Positions 37,202 to 46,187 of a stretch of DNA of 64,000 nt are shown here, piece after piece; the stretch's first letter is position 1; each line of letters starts with the position of its first letter. Where the stretch lies: contig NZ_CP040818.1 of NCBI RefSeq assembly GCF_005887635.2, positions 1,114,001-1,178,000 of the forward strand. The letters are read 5' to 3'. Origin of the DNA: Paroceanicella profunda. Lineage in GTDB: Bacteria; Pseudomonadota; Alphaproteobacteria; Rhodobacterales; Rhodobacteraceae. Under the pieces are notes generated by a model that was not told the DNA's origin, did no database searches, and saw only the letters and a program-made list of their open reading frames with translations. A program made the translations under genes and the position numbers.

Positions 37202-38595
37202 TCCGCGGCGCGCTGCGCCGGCTCCTCGGCCACCCTCCCTCCGCCGCGCAGATGCTCGACCGGGCCTGGCGGCTGGGAGCCGCGGCGCGCGGCGGCCCGG
37301 CACTCTCCATCCTGCCCGAAGGCGCGGACTGGCGCGCCGCCCCGGCGGAGTGGATCGGCTTCCTCGCCCCGCAGGACCGTCTGGCCCCCCACGCCGCCGC
37401 CGCGATCTCCGCCGCGCTCGCCGGCCGGCCCGACGCGCGCCTGCTCTTCACCGACACCGCCATCGCGCGCCCGGGCGGGCCCGACCCCTGGCTGAAACCC
37501 GGCTTCGACCCGCTGATGCAGGAGGAGACCGGCTATGCCGGGCGCATCGCCGTCTTCCGCCGGGACCTGCTGGACGCCACCGGCTGGCGCGGATCGGAGG
37601 CCGCCACCGTCTCCGCCGCCGCGCGCGGGCTGGACGCGGGGGCACTGCTGCACCTGCCCTATCCGGCGGTGATCGGGCCGGAACGGGCCTGGCCCGCCTC
37701 CCCCGCGCTGCCCGCGCCCCGGCCGATGCCCCGCGTCTCGGTGATCATCCCCAGCCGCGACCGGCCGGTGCTGATCGCCACCGTGCTGCGCGGCCTGCTG
37801 GAGGACACCGACACCCGGGGCGTACCGCCCGAGATCCTCGTGGTCGACAACGGCTCGACGGACCCGGAGGTGGCCGCGCTCTACGCCCGGCTGCGGGGGC
37901 GCATCCGCGTGCTGCGCCACGACGCGCCGTTCAACTTCTCCGCCATGGTCAACCACGGGCTGGAGGCGGCCACCGGCGAGGCGCTGCTGCTGCTCAACAA
38001 CGACATCGAGGTCACCTCGCCCGACTGGCTGGCGGAGATGTGCGCCTGCCTCGCCCGGCCGGGCACCGGCATCGTGGGGCCGAAACTGCTGTTCCCGGAC
38101 GGCACGCTCCAGCACGCCGGCGTGGTGACCGGGCTCGGCGCCGGCCACGCCGGCCACCCGGACGCGGGCAGCCCCGGCGCGGCGCTCGGCCCCATGGGCC
38201 GGCTCACCCACCGGCGCCGGCTCTCCGCCGTCACCGGCGCGGCCATGCTGATCTCGCGCGCCTGTCTGGAGGCCACCGGCCCCTTCGACGCCGCGCGCTT
38301 CGGCATCGCCTACAACGACGTGGATTTCTGCCTGCGGGCGCGGGCGCTCGGCTTCGGCGTGACATGGACACCGCATGCCGTGCTCACCCACCACGAATCG
38401 GCCACCCGTCGCCGCCGCACCGGTGCCGCCCTGCGCCAGTTCCGCGCCGAGAAGGCCGCCCTGCGCGCGCTTCACGCCACCGGTACCGCGGAGGACCCGG
38501 CCTTCTCGCCCTGGTATGCCCGCCGCCTGCGGCCCGAACTGCGCGCGCTCGCCGCGCTGCCACCGCCCCGCGCCTTCATGCCGGGCGACGCGTAA
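37198..38595 (+). CDS. Family 2 glycosyltransferase
   Basis: 465 residues from a GTG at 37198 that overlaps the kpsT stop by 4 bp. The first ~170 residues have no clear match. The GT-A domain follows: PRVSVIIPSRDRPVLI, ILVVDNGSTDPEV, LLLNNDIEV as the nucleotide-sugar/metal motif, and FGIAYNDVDFCLRARALGFG, the pattern of rhamnosyltransferase-like GT2 enzymes. With rfbCD nearby, a rhamnose-containing surface glycan is plausible. Coupling to kpsT argues for capsule assembly. Confidence 0.88.
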   Translation: MIRGALRRLLGHPPSAAQMLDRAWRLGAAARGGPALSILPEGADWRAAPAEWIGFLAPQDRLAPHAAAAISAALAGRPDARLLFTDTAIARPGGPDPWLKPGFDPLMQEETGYAGRIAVFRRDLLDATGWRGSEAATVSAAARGLDAGALLHLPYPAVIGPERAWPASPALPAPRPMPRVSVIIPSRDRPVLIATVLRGLLEDTDTRGVPPEILVVDNGSTDPEVAALYARLRGRIRVLRHDAPFNFSAMVNHGLEAATGEALLLLNNDIEVTSPDWLAEMCACLARPGTGIVGPKLLFPDGTLQHAGVVTGLGAGHAGHPDAGSPGAALGPMGRLTHRRRLSAVTGAAMLISRACLEATGPFDAARFGIAYNDVDFCLRARALGFGVTWTPHAVLTHHESATRRRRTGAALRQFRAEKAALRALHATGTAEDPAFSPWYARRLRPELRALAALPPPRAFMPGDA

Positions 38596-38940
38596 CCCGC
38601 CTGCCTGCGGCGCGGGCCGGGCCGCGCATCCCACCGCGCCGCCGGCCGGCAGTCCCGGGCCTTCTCCCTCACCCTGTCCCGCATGCACCCGCGGGCCGGC
38701 ACCCGTCTCGCCCCGCCCGCTCCGGATTTGTAAGCTCGCAACGGCTCGGGGCCTGCACCCTCGCACCCGCTCGAGACCTGCGTCCTCACAGCGGCCCGGG
38801 GCCCGCACCCGCCGCGTTGCGCCCCGGGGGGACGACCGGCTTTCCGGCACCTGCGCGCCGGGGGCAGCCCGCGGCCCCCCGCTCCCGCCCCCGCATGCGG
38901 GCCACGGCGCGGCGCCAGGGTCATGCGGCCCCGGGGCCCG
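38596..38940. other. 345-bp intergenic gap between convergent genes
   Basis: High-G+C. Loose repeats of CTCGCA...CGGCTCGGGGCCTGCACCC type occur around 38730-38810. No gene or hairpin terminator with a T-run is seen. Confidence 0.45.
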
Positions 38941-39189
38941 TCAATCCGGCGTGGCGGGAGTGTCCCGGCGCCGCGCCAGCGCGTGTTCGAGGATGAAGAC
39001 CCGGATCGCCGAGGCGAGGCCGGTTTCCGGGTCGCGCTGCGCGTCGATGCGCGCGGCAAGCTCGTTGAGGGCGAGGTCCTCCTCCGCCGCGATGCGCCGG
39101 AAGGCGGTCCAGAACGCGTCCTCGAGCGAGACCGAGGTCCGGTGGCCCCTGAGGGTGAGCGAGCGTTTCACGGGGCGGGCGGCGTGCAT
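38941..39189 (-). CDS. Ribbon-helix-helix domain protein
   Basis: 82 residues. KRSLTLRGHRTSVSLEDAFWTAFRRIAAEEDLALNELAARID is the RHH_4-type fold, with the beta strand that enters the DNA groove (HRTSVSLE) and two helices. The tail LASAIRVFILEHALAR is also usual. Probably a small DNA-binding protein; no partner toxin is adjacent, and the family is usually stand-alone. Confidence 0.85.
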   Translation of the reverse strand: MHAARPVKRSLTLRGHRTSVSLEDAFWTAFRRIAAEEDLALNELAARIDAQRDPETGLASAIRVFILEHALARRRDTPATPD

Positions 39190-39364
39190 GGTGCAAGTCT
39201 AACCCGCCCCGCCGCGCGACACCATCTCCGCTGACGCCGGGCGGGGGCGCCACGCGGCAGCCTCCCCGTTGCCTGTGCCGGATTTGGCACTAGGCTTTGA
39301 CGGAGCCCGCCAGACATCCGCGGGCAGGACATGCGGCCCGGTGCAAGCGCAGGGAGGAACGCAG

Positions 39365-40402
39365 ATGAAGATAGACCTATTGCTGCCGGTCAAGGCCGTC
39401 TCCTGGGGGCTCGGAGTGCTGGGACAGGAGAAGTCCTTCATCGCCAACCCGATTATCGGCTCCGCCCGGCTGAACCGGATGGGGCTGCACCGCACCCGGG
39501 TGCACATGGCCGCGCGCATGGCCGCCCTCCGCCGCGCCCGGATGCCTGCCGTGCCGGAGGCCGACCGCGCCGCCTATGACCGCGACGGCTTCGTGATCCG
39601 CGAGAACTACCTGCCGCCGGAGACCTTCGAGGCGGTGCGCCGCGAGGCCTTCGACACCCCGCTGCCCTCCTGGGAGATGCGCCAGGGCCATACCGTCACC
39701 CGGATGACCCCGCTCACCCTGTCGCGCCGGCACCTGGCGCCGGCCTCCGTCGCCGCGGTGCGCGACCCGGCCCTGCGCGCCCTCACCGGCTACGTGGCCG
39801 GGCGCTCGGGCGAGCCGATCCACTTCATCCAGACCGTGATCGCCGAACCCGCCGCCGGAGACGCCGACCCCCAGACCGACCTGCACGCCGACACCTTCCA
39901 CTCCACCGCGAAATTCTGGCTGTTCCTGCATGACGTGAACGAGGAGGACGGGCCGTTCATCTTCGCGCCCGGCTCGCACCGGCTCACGCCGGAGCGGCTG
40001 GAGTGGGAGCACCGCCAGAGCCTCACGGCGCGGGCCGACGCGCGGGCGCATCATTCCTTCGGCTCGTTCCGCATCCGCCCCTCGGACCTGCAGGCGCTCG
40101 GCTACGCCGCCCCCCGGCGCATGGCGGTGAAGGCGAACACGCTGGTGGTGGCCGACACGTTCGGCTTCCACAGCCGCGCCCCCTCCGGCCATGCCACCAC
40201 CCGGGTGGAGCTGCACGGATACCTGCGGCGCAACCCGTTCGTGCCGTGGAACGAGGCGGATTACCAGGCCCTGCCGGGCCTCCGCGGCCGGCAGCTCGAC
40301 ATCCACCTGAGCTGGAAGGATTTCGGCGCCGAGCGCTTCGGCAAGCCCCGCGTGTGGCAGCCGGTCGGCGCGCGCACCGGGCGCGACCCGGCGCAGATCT
40401 GA
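39365..40402 (+). CDS. Phytanoyl-CoA dioxygenase (PhyH) family protein
   Basis: 345 residues from the ATG at 39365, which follows AGGGAGGAACGCAG. The 2-oxoglutarate/Fe(II) dioxygenase motifs are present: the HxD in TDLHADTFHS, and a distal His in DTFGFHSRAPSG with the 2-oxoglutarate-binding Arg in TTRVELHG. DGPFIFAPGSHRLTPERLEWE is typical of PhyH proteins. Cytoplasmic. The substrate cannot be inferred, and neighbours give no pathway. Confidence 0.85.
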   Translation: MKIDLLLPVKAVSWGLGVLGQEKSFIANPIIGSARLNRMGLHRTRVHMAARMAALRRARMPAVPEADRAAYDRDGFVIRENYLPPETFEAVRREAFDTPLPSWEMRQGHTVTRMTPLTLSRRHLAPASVAAVRDPALRALTGYVAGRSGEPIHFIQTVIAEPAAGDADPQTDLHADTFHSTAKFWLFLHDVNEEDGPFIFAPGSHRLTPERLEWEHRQSLTARADARAHHSFGSFRIRPSDLQALGYAAPRRMAVKANTLVVADTFGFHSRAPSGHATTRVELHGYLRRNPFVPWNEADYQALPGLRGRQLDIHLSWKDFGAERFGKPRVWQPVGARTGRDPAQI

Positions 40403-40499
40403 CCCCGTCGCGGAGCGGCTCACGCCGCGCCGCTGCTTCTGCCTGCGCCTCTCGGCGCCCCGTGCCCCTCGCCGCTTCCACCTGCGCCGATCGGCGCCC

Positions 40500-41050
40500 C
40501 GCGCCCCGTGTGCCCCCCGTGCCCCGTGCCGCCTCGTCTCTCTCGCCGCCCCTCGCGCCCGCCACCATCCCGTGTCCGTCACCGTCCTGTGTCCGTCGCC
40601 ACCCCTCACCCAACGCCGCCCCGCTCCCGACAGCGCCCCGTGTCCCTCGCTGCCCCGCGCCCGACACCGCCCTGCAGCCATCCCCCCCACACCCTTCGCC
40701 GTCCCACGCCCGTTGCCGCCCCGTGCCTGACATCGCCCCCCCGCCCGTTGCCTCCCGGTGCCGGACACCGCTTCGTACCCATCGCCCCCCACGCCTGTCG
40801 CCGCTCCACGCTTGTCGCCTCTCCGTGGCCGCCACCACTCCGCGCTCGTTGCCTCCCGGTGCCGAGCACTGCCGCGTTCCCATCGCCCCCCAAGCCTGTC
40901 GCCCGCTCCGCGCTTGTCGCCTCTTTGTGGCCGCCGCCACTCCGCGCCCGTTGCCTCCCGGTGCCGAGCGCTGCCGCGTGCCCATCGCTCCCACGCCTGT
41001 CGCCGCCGCGCGCCCGTGGCCTCTCCGTACCCCTCACACCTCCGCGCGCG
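40500..41050. repeat. Degenerate ~102-bp minisatellite in the 40403-41212 gap
   Basis: GTTGCCTCCCGGTGCCG recurs at 40747, 40848 and 40950, and GCTTGTCGCCTCT at 40810 and 40912, a period of 101-102 bp. More diverged pieces extend upstream to about 40500. Open frames on both strands cross it because 102 is a multiple of three; I do not regard them as genes. Confidence 0.75.
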
Positions 41051-41212
41051 TCGCCCCCGGCGCCTCCGGTCTCCTGCCACCGGCCGCGTGGCTGCGCGCC
41101 GGGCCTCCGCCTGCGGCACCGGCCCTGTCACGGCGCCGTCATGCCCGGGTAACAGGGGTTTCGCACCCGCAGCATATACCCCCTGCAACGCGGCAGGCGG
41201 TACAGGTGCGCA

Positions 41213-42214
41213 ATGGCTCATATCCGGGTCACGGCCGGCGCGGCGGGGCTTCAGCCCGTCGGGCCGGGAGAACCCCTCTCCGCGCGCCTGCGCGGCGCGG
41301 CGCGGGGCCTGCCGGCGCGCGCGCCGCTGCTCATCCTCGTGCATGGCTACCGGTATGACCCGCACAGCCCGGCCGCCAGCCCGCATCACACGCTCTATGC
41401 CGCCGAGGGGCCTGACGCCTGGGCGGCGCGGCTGGGCTTCGACGCCCCGGGCGGCGGGCTCTGCGTGGGGTTCGGCTGGAACGCCCGCGCTCCGCACCTG
41501 CCGGAACTGCTGCGCCGGGGCCGCACCGGCTTCGCCCGGGTCTATGAGCGCGCCGGCGCCACCGGGGCGGCGCTTGCCACGCTGATCGGGGCGCTGGCCG
41601 AGGCCGCGCCGGGCCGCCCGGTGGACATCCTCGCCCATTCGCTGGGCGCGCGGGTGGCGCTCGGCGCGCTGCCGCATCTCGATGCCGCAGGGGCGGCGGC
41701 GCTGGGGCGGATCATCCTGCTCGGCGGCGCCGAATTCGCCGGCCGCGCCGAGGCGGCCTTCGCCGCGGCGCCGGAGGCCGCCTGCCCGGAGGTCTATTCC
41801 ATCGTCTCGCGCCAGAATGACCCGTTCGACACCCTGTTCGAGCTGTTCGCCCCGCGCGGCGCCGGCGCCGACCACGCCCTGTCGCGCAAGCTGCCGCGCC
41901 TGCGCAACTGGCTGGCCCTGCAGATCGACAGCCCGGGCACCCGCCGCTGGGCCACATCGCGCGGGATCGCGCTGGAGGCCCCGGCCGGGCGCATCTGCCA
42001 CAACGGGTTCTACACCCTGCCCGGGGCGATGGAGCTTTACGCCGGCATCCTGCGCGAGCGGGAGATCTTCTCCGTCGCGGCGCTGCGCGGCAGCCCGGCG
42101 CTTGCCGAGCATGAGCCCCGCTGGGCCCGTTTCGGCCCGCTGCCGCCCATGCCGGGCGCCGGCCGGGGCCGCGGCCTGTTCCGCCCGCGCATCGGCCGGC
42201 AGCGCGCGCCGTGA
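41213..42214 (+). CDS. Alpha/beta hydrolase
   Basis: 333 residues. The oxyanion strand LLILVHGYRYDPHS and the nucleophile elbow in DILAHSLGAR (Ser in AHSLG) mark an alpha/beta hydrolase of the DUF900/esterase kind. A candidate catalytic His is in AGRICHNGFYTLPG. No signal peptide, so cytoplasmic. Specific substrate unknown. Confidence 0.82.
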   Translation: MAHIRVTAGAAGLQPVGPGEPLSARLRGAARGLPARAPLLILVHGYRYDPHSPAASPHHTLYAAEGPDAWAARLGFDAPGGGLCVGFGWNARAPHLPELLRRGRTGFARVYERAGATGAALATLIGALAEAAPGRPVDILAHSLGARVALGALPHLDAAGAAALGRIILLGGAEFAGRAEAAFAAAPEAACPEVYSIVSRQNDPFDTLFELFAPRGAGADHALSRKLPRLRNWLALQIDSPGTRRWATSRGIALEAPAGRICHNGFYTLPGAMELYAGILREREIFSVAALRGSPALAEHEPRWARFGPLPPMPGAGRGRGLFRPRIGRQRAP

Positions 42215-42295
42215 CCCGCCCTGCCAAACCGCGGCATTGGACAGCGGCGCCCCGCGCCGCCACAGTCAGCGCTCCGGGAACAAGGAGACACACGC

Positions 42296-43003
42296 ATGCC
42301 CGCCCCCATTGAGTTGCACTACTGGCCCACGCCGAACGGCTGGAAGATCTCCATCGCGCTGGAGGAGATGGGCCTTCCCTACGAAACCCGCCTGGTGAAC
42401 ATCGGCGCCGGAGAACAGTTCCGCCCCGAATTCCTCGCCATCGCCCCGAACAACCGCATGCCGGCCATCGTGGACCCGGACGGCCCGGACGGCGCCCCGA
42501 TCTCCGTGTTCGAGAGCGGTGCCATCCTGCAATACCTTGCCCGCAAGACCGGGCGTTTCGGCGGCAGCACCGCGCGGGAGCAGGTGGAGGTGGAGCAATG
42601 GCTGATGTGGCAGATGGGCGGCCTCGGTCCGATGGCCGGCCAGGCGCATCATTTCCTCAAATACGCCCCGGCCATGGAGCCCCCCAACGACCTGCCCTAC
42701 GCGAAGGACCGCTATCGCAACGAGGTGGGCCGGCTCTACGGCGTACTGGACAGGCGGCTGGCGGACCGGGAATTCGTCGCCGGGCCCTATTCCATCGCCG
42801 ACATGGCGATCTGGCCCTGGGCACATCTGTGGGAAGGACAGCAGCAGGACATCTCGGAGCTGAAGAACCTGCAGGCCTGGCTGGAGCGGGTGGCCGCGCG
42901 CCCCGCCGTGCAGGCCGGCCGGGCGCTGGCGGCGGAAAAGCGCGCCCAGTTGCAGGACGATCGCAAGGCCCAGTCCGTGCTGTTCGGCCAGAAGGCGCGC
43001 TGA
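42296..43003 (+). CDS. Glutathione S-transferase
   Basis: 235 residues: an N-terminal thioredoxin-like domain (ELHYWPTPNGWKISIALEEMGLPYE, then NNRMPAIVDPD and the ESGAIL glutathione motif) and an all-helical C-terminal domain (FVAGPYSIADMAIWPW). The pattern matches the YfcG/YghU (nu-class) disulfide-bond oxidoreductases. The ATG at 42296 follows AAGGAGACACACGC. Confidence 0.92.
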   Translation: MPAPIELHYWPTPNGWKISIALEEMGLPYETRLVNIGAGEQFRPEFLAIAPNNRMPAIVDPDGPDGAPISVFESGAILQYLARKTGRFGGSTAREQVEVEQWLMWQMGGLGPMAGQAHHFLKYAPAMEPPNDLPYAKDRYRNEVGRLYGVLDRRLADREFVAGPYSIADMAIWPWAHLWEGQQQDISELKNLQAWLERVAARPAVQAGRALAAEKRAQLQDDRKAQSVLFGQKAR

Positions 43004-43062
43004 GCGCAGCCGCGCAGCGCCGGGCCCGCCCCGGCGCCGCGCAGGCGGTGCACCGGGGCCCG

Positions 43063-43095
43063 GAAAAACGAAAAGCGGCCCCGAGGGACCGCTTT
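43063..43095 (-). terminator. Rho-independent terminator of tRNA-Gly
   Basis: On the minus strand AAAGCGGTCC, CTCG, GGGCCGCTTTT is followed by CGTTTTT. It starts about 25 bp past the tRNA 3' end. Confidence 0.82.
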
Positions 43096-43120
43096 ATCGA
43101 TTTGATTTCCTTAGGAAATC

Positions 43121-43195
43121 TGGAGCGGGCGATGAGATTCGAACTCACGACCCTAACCTTGGCAAGGTTATGCTCTACCCCTGAGCTACGCCCGC
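43121..43195 (-). tRNA. tRNA-Gly (anticodon GCC)
   Basis: 75 nt including an encoded CCA. The acceptor stem GCGGGCG/CGCCCGC is fully paired, the D arm reads GTAGCTCAGGGGTAGAGC, the anticodon loop CTTGCCA carries GCC, and the T arm has GTTCGAATC. Stand-alone gene with its own terminator, on the minus strand between the GST and YbaK genes. The rest of the 43004-43339 gap holds nothing else. Confidence 0.98.
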
Positions 43196-43339
43196 TTCCT
43201 TCTTGGGTGAGGCGGATTTAGGAGATTCGGCGGGGGAACGCAAGCGCCTTTTTTCGACCGGATGGAAAAGACTTTGCCGCCCCCTTGCGGCAGCCCCCGG
43301 CAGCGGCCATCGTCGGCCCGTATCTGCAGGAGAATGGCC

Positions 43340-43954
43340 ATGTCCGACCCGGAATCCGAAACCCGCCCCGACCCGAAGGTCGACTCACGGGTCGCCCCGC
43401 AGGCAGAGTCGGACGCCGCGCCCGCCACGGAGGCGCAGCTCCTCGCCCGGCTCGACGCGCTGGGGATCGGCTACAGCCACCACACCCACCCGCCCCTGCG
43501 CACCGTGGCCGAGAGCAGGGAGCTGCGCGGCGCCCTGCCCGGGGTTCACGTGAAGAACATGTTCCTGAAGGACAAGAAGGGCACGGAGCTGGTGCTGGTC
43601 ACCTGCCGGGAGAACCGGCAGATCCGCATCGGCGACCTGGAGAAGGTGCTGGGCACCAGGCGGCTGAGCTTCGCCAGCCCGGAGCGGCTGATGCAGCACC
43701 TCGGCGTCATCCCCGGTGCGGTCACGCCGCTGGCGGCGATGAACGACACGGCGGGCGCCGTGCGCGTGGTGCTCGACGCGCAGGTGATGGCGGCGGAGCT
43801 GCTGTGCTGCCACCCGCTGCACAACGAGGCGAGCGTGGCGCTCAGCCCGGCGGACCTGCTCCGCTTCCTGGAGGATACCGGCCACGCGGCGGAGACGGTG
43901 GATTTCGACGCTCTGGAGGCGGCTGCCCTTGGCACCCGGGCCGAGGGGCTCTAG
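43340..43954 (+). CDS. YbaK/ProX-type aminoacyl-tRNA editing domain protein
   Basis: 204 residues from the ATG at 43340, seven bases after AGGAG; the ATG at 43334 is too close to it. Editing-domain features: HHTHPPLRTVAES, HVKNMFLKDKKGTELVLVTC, LGVIPGAVTPLAAMND, and FLEDTGH. It most resembles ProXp-ala/PrdX proteins, which deacylate mischarged Ala-tRNA(Pro) in trans. It opens a same-strand cluster of quality-control genes (thioredoxin-TPR, LON-N, Trm112). Confidence 0.88.
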   Translation: MSDPESETRPDPKVDSRVAPQAESDAAPATEAQLLARLDALGIGYSHHTHPPLRTVAESRELRGALPGVHVKNMFLKDKKGTELVLVTCRENRQIRIGDLEKVLGTRRLSFASPERLMQHLGVIPGAVTPLAAMNDTAGAVRVVLDAQVMAAELLCCHPLHNEASVALSPADLLRFLEDTGHAAETVDFDALEAAALGTRAEGL

Positions 43955-44000
43955 ATAGGGGGAGCTGGCAAACGGGCCGGCCGAAACCGGAGGGACGAAG

Positions 44001-44906
44001 ATGCTCGAACTCGGACAGGACAGCGGTGCCAAGGCGGATCTGGTCTCCGAGGGCTCCGAGGCGACCTTCATGGCCGATGTGGTCGAAGGCTCGCGCGAGA
44101 CCCCGGTGATCGTCGATTTCTGGGCGCCGTGGTGCGGCCCGTGCAAGACCCTGGGCCCGGCGCTGGAAGCCGAGGTGAAGGCGCAGCGCGGCAAGGTTCG
44201 CATGGTCAAGATCGATGTGGACCAGAACCAGCAGCTCGCCCAGCAGATGCGCATCCAGTCCATCCCCGCGGTCTACGCCTTCGTGGACGGCCGCCCGGTG
44301 GACGGGTTCATGGGCGCGCAGAGCCCGGCGCAGATCAGGGAATTCGTCTCCCGCATCGCGGCGATGGGCTCCGAGGCCGCCGGCCTCGAGGAAGCCATCG
44401 CCGCGGCCGAGGAGATGCTCGCCGAAGGTGCGGTCACCGATGCCGCGCAGACCTTCGCCGCCATCCTGGGCGAGGAGCCGGAGAATGTCCGCGCCATCGC
44501 CGGTTTCGCCCGCACCCACGTGGCCATGGGCGACCTGGAACGCGCGGCGCAGATCCTCGCCATGGTGCCGGAGGCGAAGGCCTCCGACCCGCATGTGAGC
44601 GCCGCGCGCGCGGAGATCGAACTGGCCGGTGCCACCGCCGGTGCGGGGGAAACCGCTCCGCTGCGCGCCGTCGTGGAGGCGGAGCCGGACAACCACCAGG
44701 CCCGCATCGACCTTGCCATCGCCCTGATCGGCGAGCGCAAGTTCGAGGAGGCGATGGACCAGCTTCTGGAGAGCTTCCGCCGCGACCGCGAGTGGAACGA
44801 GAGCGCCGCGAAGGAGCAGCTCTTCAAGCTGTTCGACATGCTCGGCCCGAAGGACCCGCTGGCCCAGAAGGGCCGCCGCCGCCTCTCCTCCATCATCTTC
44901 AGCTGA
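44001..44906 (+). CDS. Thioredoxin-TPR protein (YbbN/CnoX family)
   Basis: 301 residues: a thioredoxin domain with an intact WCGPC at residues 44-48 and the cis-Pro in IQSIPAVYAF, then a helical TPR region (residues about 125-301). CnoX-type proteins act as cytoplasmic holdases and redox chaperones handing clients to GroEL; the intact CxxC suggests redox activity. Only 9 bp separate it from the next gene. Confidence 0.9.
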   Translation: MLELGQDSGAKADLVSEGSEATFMADVVEGSRETPVIVDFWAPWCGPCKTLGPALEAEVKAQRGKVRMVKIDVDQNQQLAQQMRIQSIPAVYAFVDGRPVDGFMGAQSPAQIREFVSRIAAMGSEAAGLEEAIAAAEEMLAEGAVTDAAQTFAAILGEEPENVRAIAGFARTHVAMGDLERAAQILAMVPEAKASDPHVSAARAEIELAGATAGAGETAPLRAVVEAEPDNHQARIDLAIALIGERKFEEAMDQLLESFRRDREWNESAAKEQLFKLFDMLGPKDPLAQKGRRRLSSIIFS

Positions 44907-44915
44907 GGGGGCGGG

Positions 44916-45551
44916 ATGCGGCGCTTCACGCTGGCCGACCTGCCGGAGACCATCCCGGTGTTCCCGCTGCCCGGGGCGCTGCTGCTGCCCCGCGCGCGGC
45001 TGCCGCTCAACATCTTCGAGCCGCGCTACCTCGCCATGCTGGAGGACGCGCTGAAGACGCCGGAGCGGCTGATCGGGATGATCCAGCCCATGGAAGGCGG
45101 CAAGCGCCTGCACCAGATCGGCTGCGTGGGGCGCATCACCTCCTTCAACGAGACCGATGACGGGCGCTACATCATCACCCTGGGCGGCATGTGCCGCTTC
45201 CGGGTGGGCGCCGAGCACGACGGCTTCACCCCCTACCGCCGCTTCTCCGTGGACTGGGCCAGCTTCGAGCGCGACCTGGGCCCGCCGGAGAGCGACGCCG
45301 GCTTCGACCGCCCGGCCTTCCTGGACGTGCTCTCGCGCTACTTCGAGGTGACCAGCCTCAGCTCGGACTGGGACGCGCTGAAATCCGCCGACGAGGAACT
45401 GCTGATCAACTCGCTCTCCATCCTCTGCCCGTTCGAGGCGGAGGAGAAGCAGGCGCTGCTCGAGGCCCCCAGCCTGGAAACCCGCCGCGAGACCCTCGTC
45501 ACCCTGATGGAATTCGCCCTGCGCGGCGGCACCGAGGGAAACCTGCAATGA
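44916..45551 (+). CDS. LON substrate-binding (N-terminal) domain protein
   Basis: 211 residues beginning [27 protein letters not shown], then [18 protein letters not shown] and [29 protein letters not shown], the LON N-terminal fold without ATPase or protease parts. Stand-alone versions are widespread in alphaproteobacteria, always near the thioredoxin-TPR gene as here. The stop overlaps the Trm112 start (ATGA). Confidence 0.9.
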   Translation: MRRFTLADLPETIPVFPLPGALLLPRARLPLNIFEPRYLAMLEDALKTPERLIGMIQPMEGGKRLHQIGCVGRITSFNETDDGRYIITLGGMCRFRVGAEHDGFTPYRRFSVDWASFERDLGPPESDAGFDRPAFLDVLSRYFEVTSLSSDWDALKSADEELLINSLSILCPFEAEEKQALLEAPSLETRRETLVTLMEFALRGGTEGNLQ

Positions 45552-45766
45552 CCGATACGCCCGACACTCCGGAGGCCGACGCCCCGCGCCCGCCCGCATT
45601 CGACCGCCGCATGCTGGAGGCGCTGGTCTGCCCGGTCACCCGAGGGCCCCTGGCCTGGGACGCGGAGCGGCAGGAACTGGTCTCGAAGGCCGCCGGCTAT
45701 GCCTTCCCGGTGCGGCAGGGCATCCCCATCATGCTGCTCGACGAGGCCCGCCAGCTGGAGGACTGA
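45548..45766 (+). CDS. Trm112 family protein
   Basis: 72 residues: [53 protein letters not shown], the YcaR/Trm112 layout. The usual zinc Cys pair is reduced to one Cys (CPVT), common in this bacterial branch. Overlaps the LON-N gene by 4 bp. Confidence 0.92.
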   Translation: MTDTPDTPEADAPRPPAFDRRMLEALVCPVTRGPLAWDAERQELVSKAAGYAFPVRQGIPIMLLDEARQLED

Positions 45767-45776
45767 CCTCCGGGGC

Positions 45777-45806
45777 GCCCCACGACCACGCCAGGGTTGT
45801 GGGGGC
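45777..45806 (+). terminator. Possible hairpin terminator after the Trm112 gene
   Basis: GCCCCACGACC at 45777-45787 pairs with GGTTGTGGGGGC at 45795-45806. There is no T-run, so the role is uncertain. Confidence 0.35.
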
Positions 45807-45907
45807 TTGGAGAGCCGCGGGTGACATCCCAGATAGGATGGGTGATCATCGGGCCTGGCCCGGCGCCCCCGGCGCCCGGCAGGGTCCTCCAGACGGGAGA
45901 AGCGCTC

Positions 45908-46177
45908 ATGGCCGGTGGCTGGTCGCGCGACGGCGCGGTGAACGAACAGATCGAAGCGTCGATCGCGGATGAACTGAAGCGCATGCAGGCGCGGCGCGCG
46001 CCGGTCGGCGAAAGCCGCACCCATTGCGCCGAATGCGAGGAGCCCATCCCCGAGGCCCGGCGCCGGGCGCTGCCCGGCGTGAAGCTGTGCATCGACTGCC
46101 AGCAGGAGCGCGACGCGAAGCCCACCCTGCGCGGCGGCATCAACCGGCGCGGCTCCAAGGACAGCCAGCTGAAGTGA
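45908..46177 (+). CDS. DksA/TraR-type C4 zinc finger protein
   Basis: 89 residues from the ATG at 45908, after GGGAGAAGCG. The zinc finger uses Cys40, Cys43, Cys61 and Cys64 (THCAECEEPIPEARRRALPGVKLCIDCQ). The coiled-coil of full DksA is absent, so it matches the short YbiI/TraR-like group that may bind the RNA polymerase secondary channel. Ends 10 bp from the convergent GNAT gene. Confidence 0.88.
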   Translation: MAGGWSRDGAVNEQIEASIADELKRMQARRAPVGESRTHCAECEEPIPEARRRALPGVKLCIDCQQERDAKPTLRGGINRRGSKDSQLK

Positions 46178-46187
46178 CCGGCCGGGC

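Noticed and set aside
40758..41585. Open frames of 200-450 codons across 40.5-41.2 kb
   Set aside because: They follow the 102-bp repeat, whose length is a multiple of three, and have Pro/Arg/Ser-rich composition on both strands.
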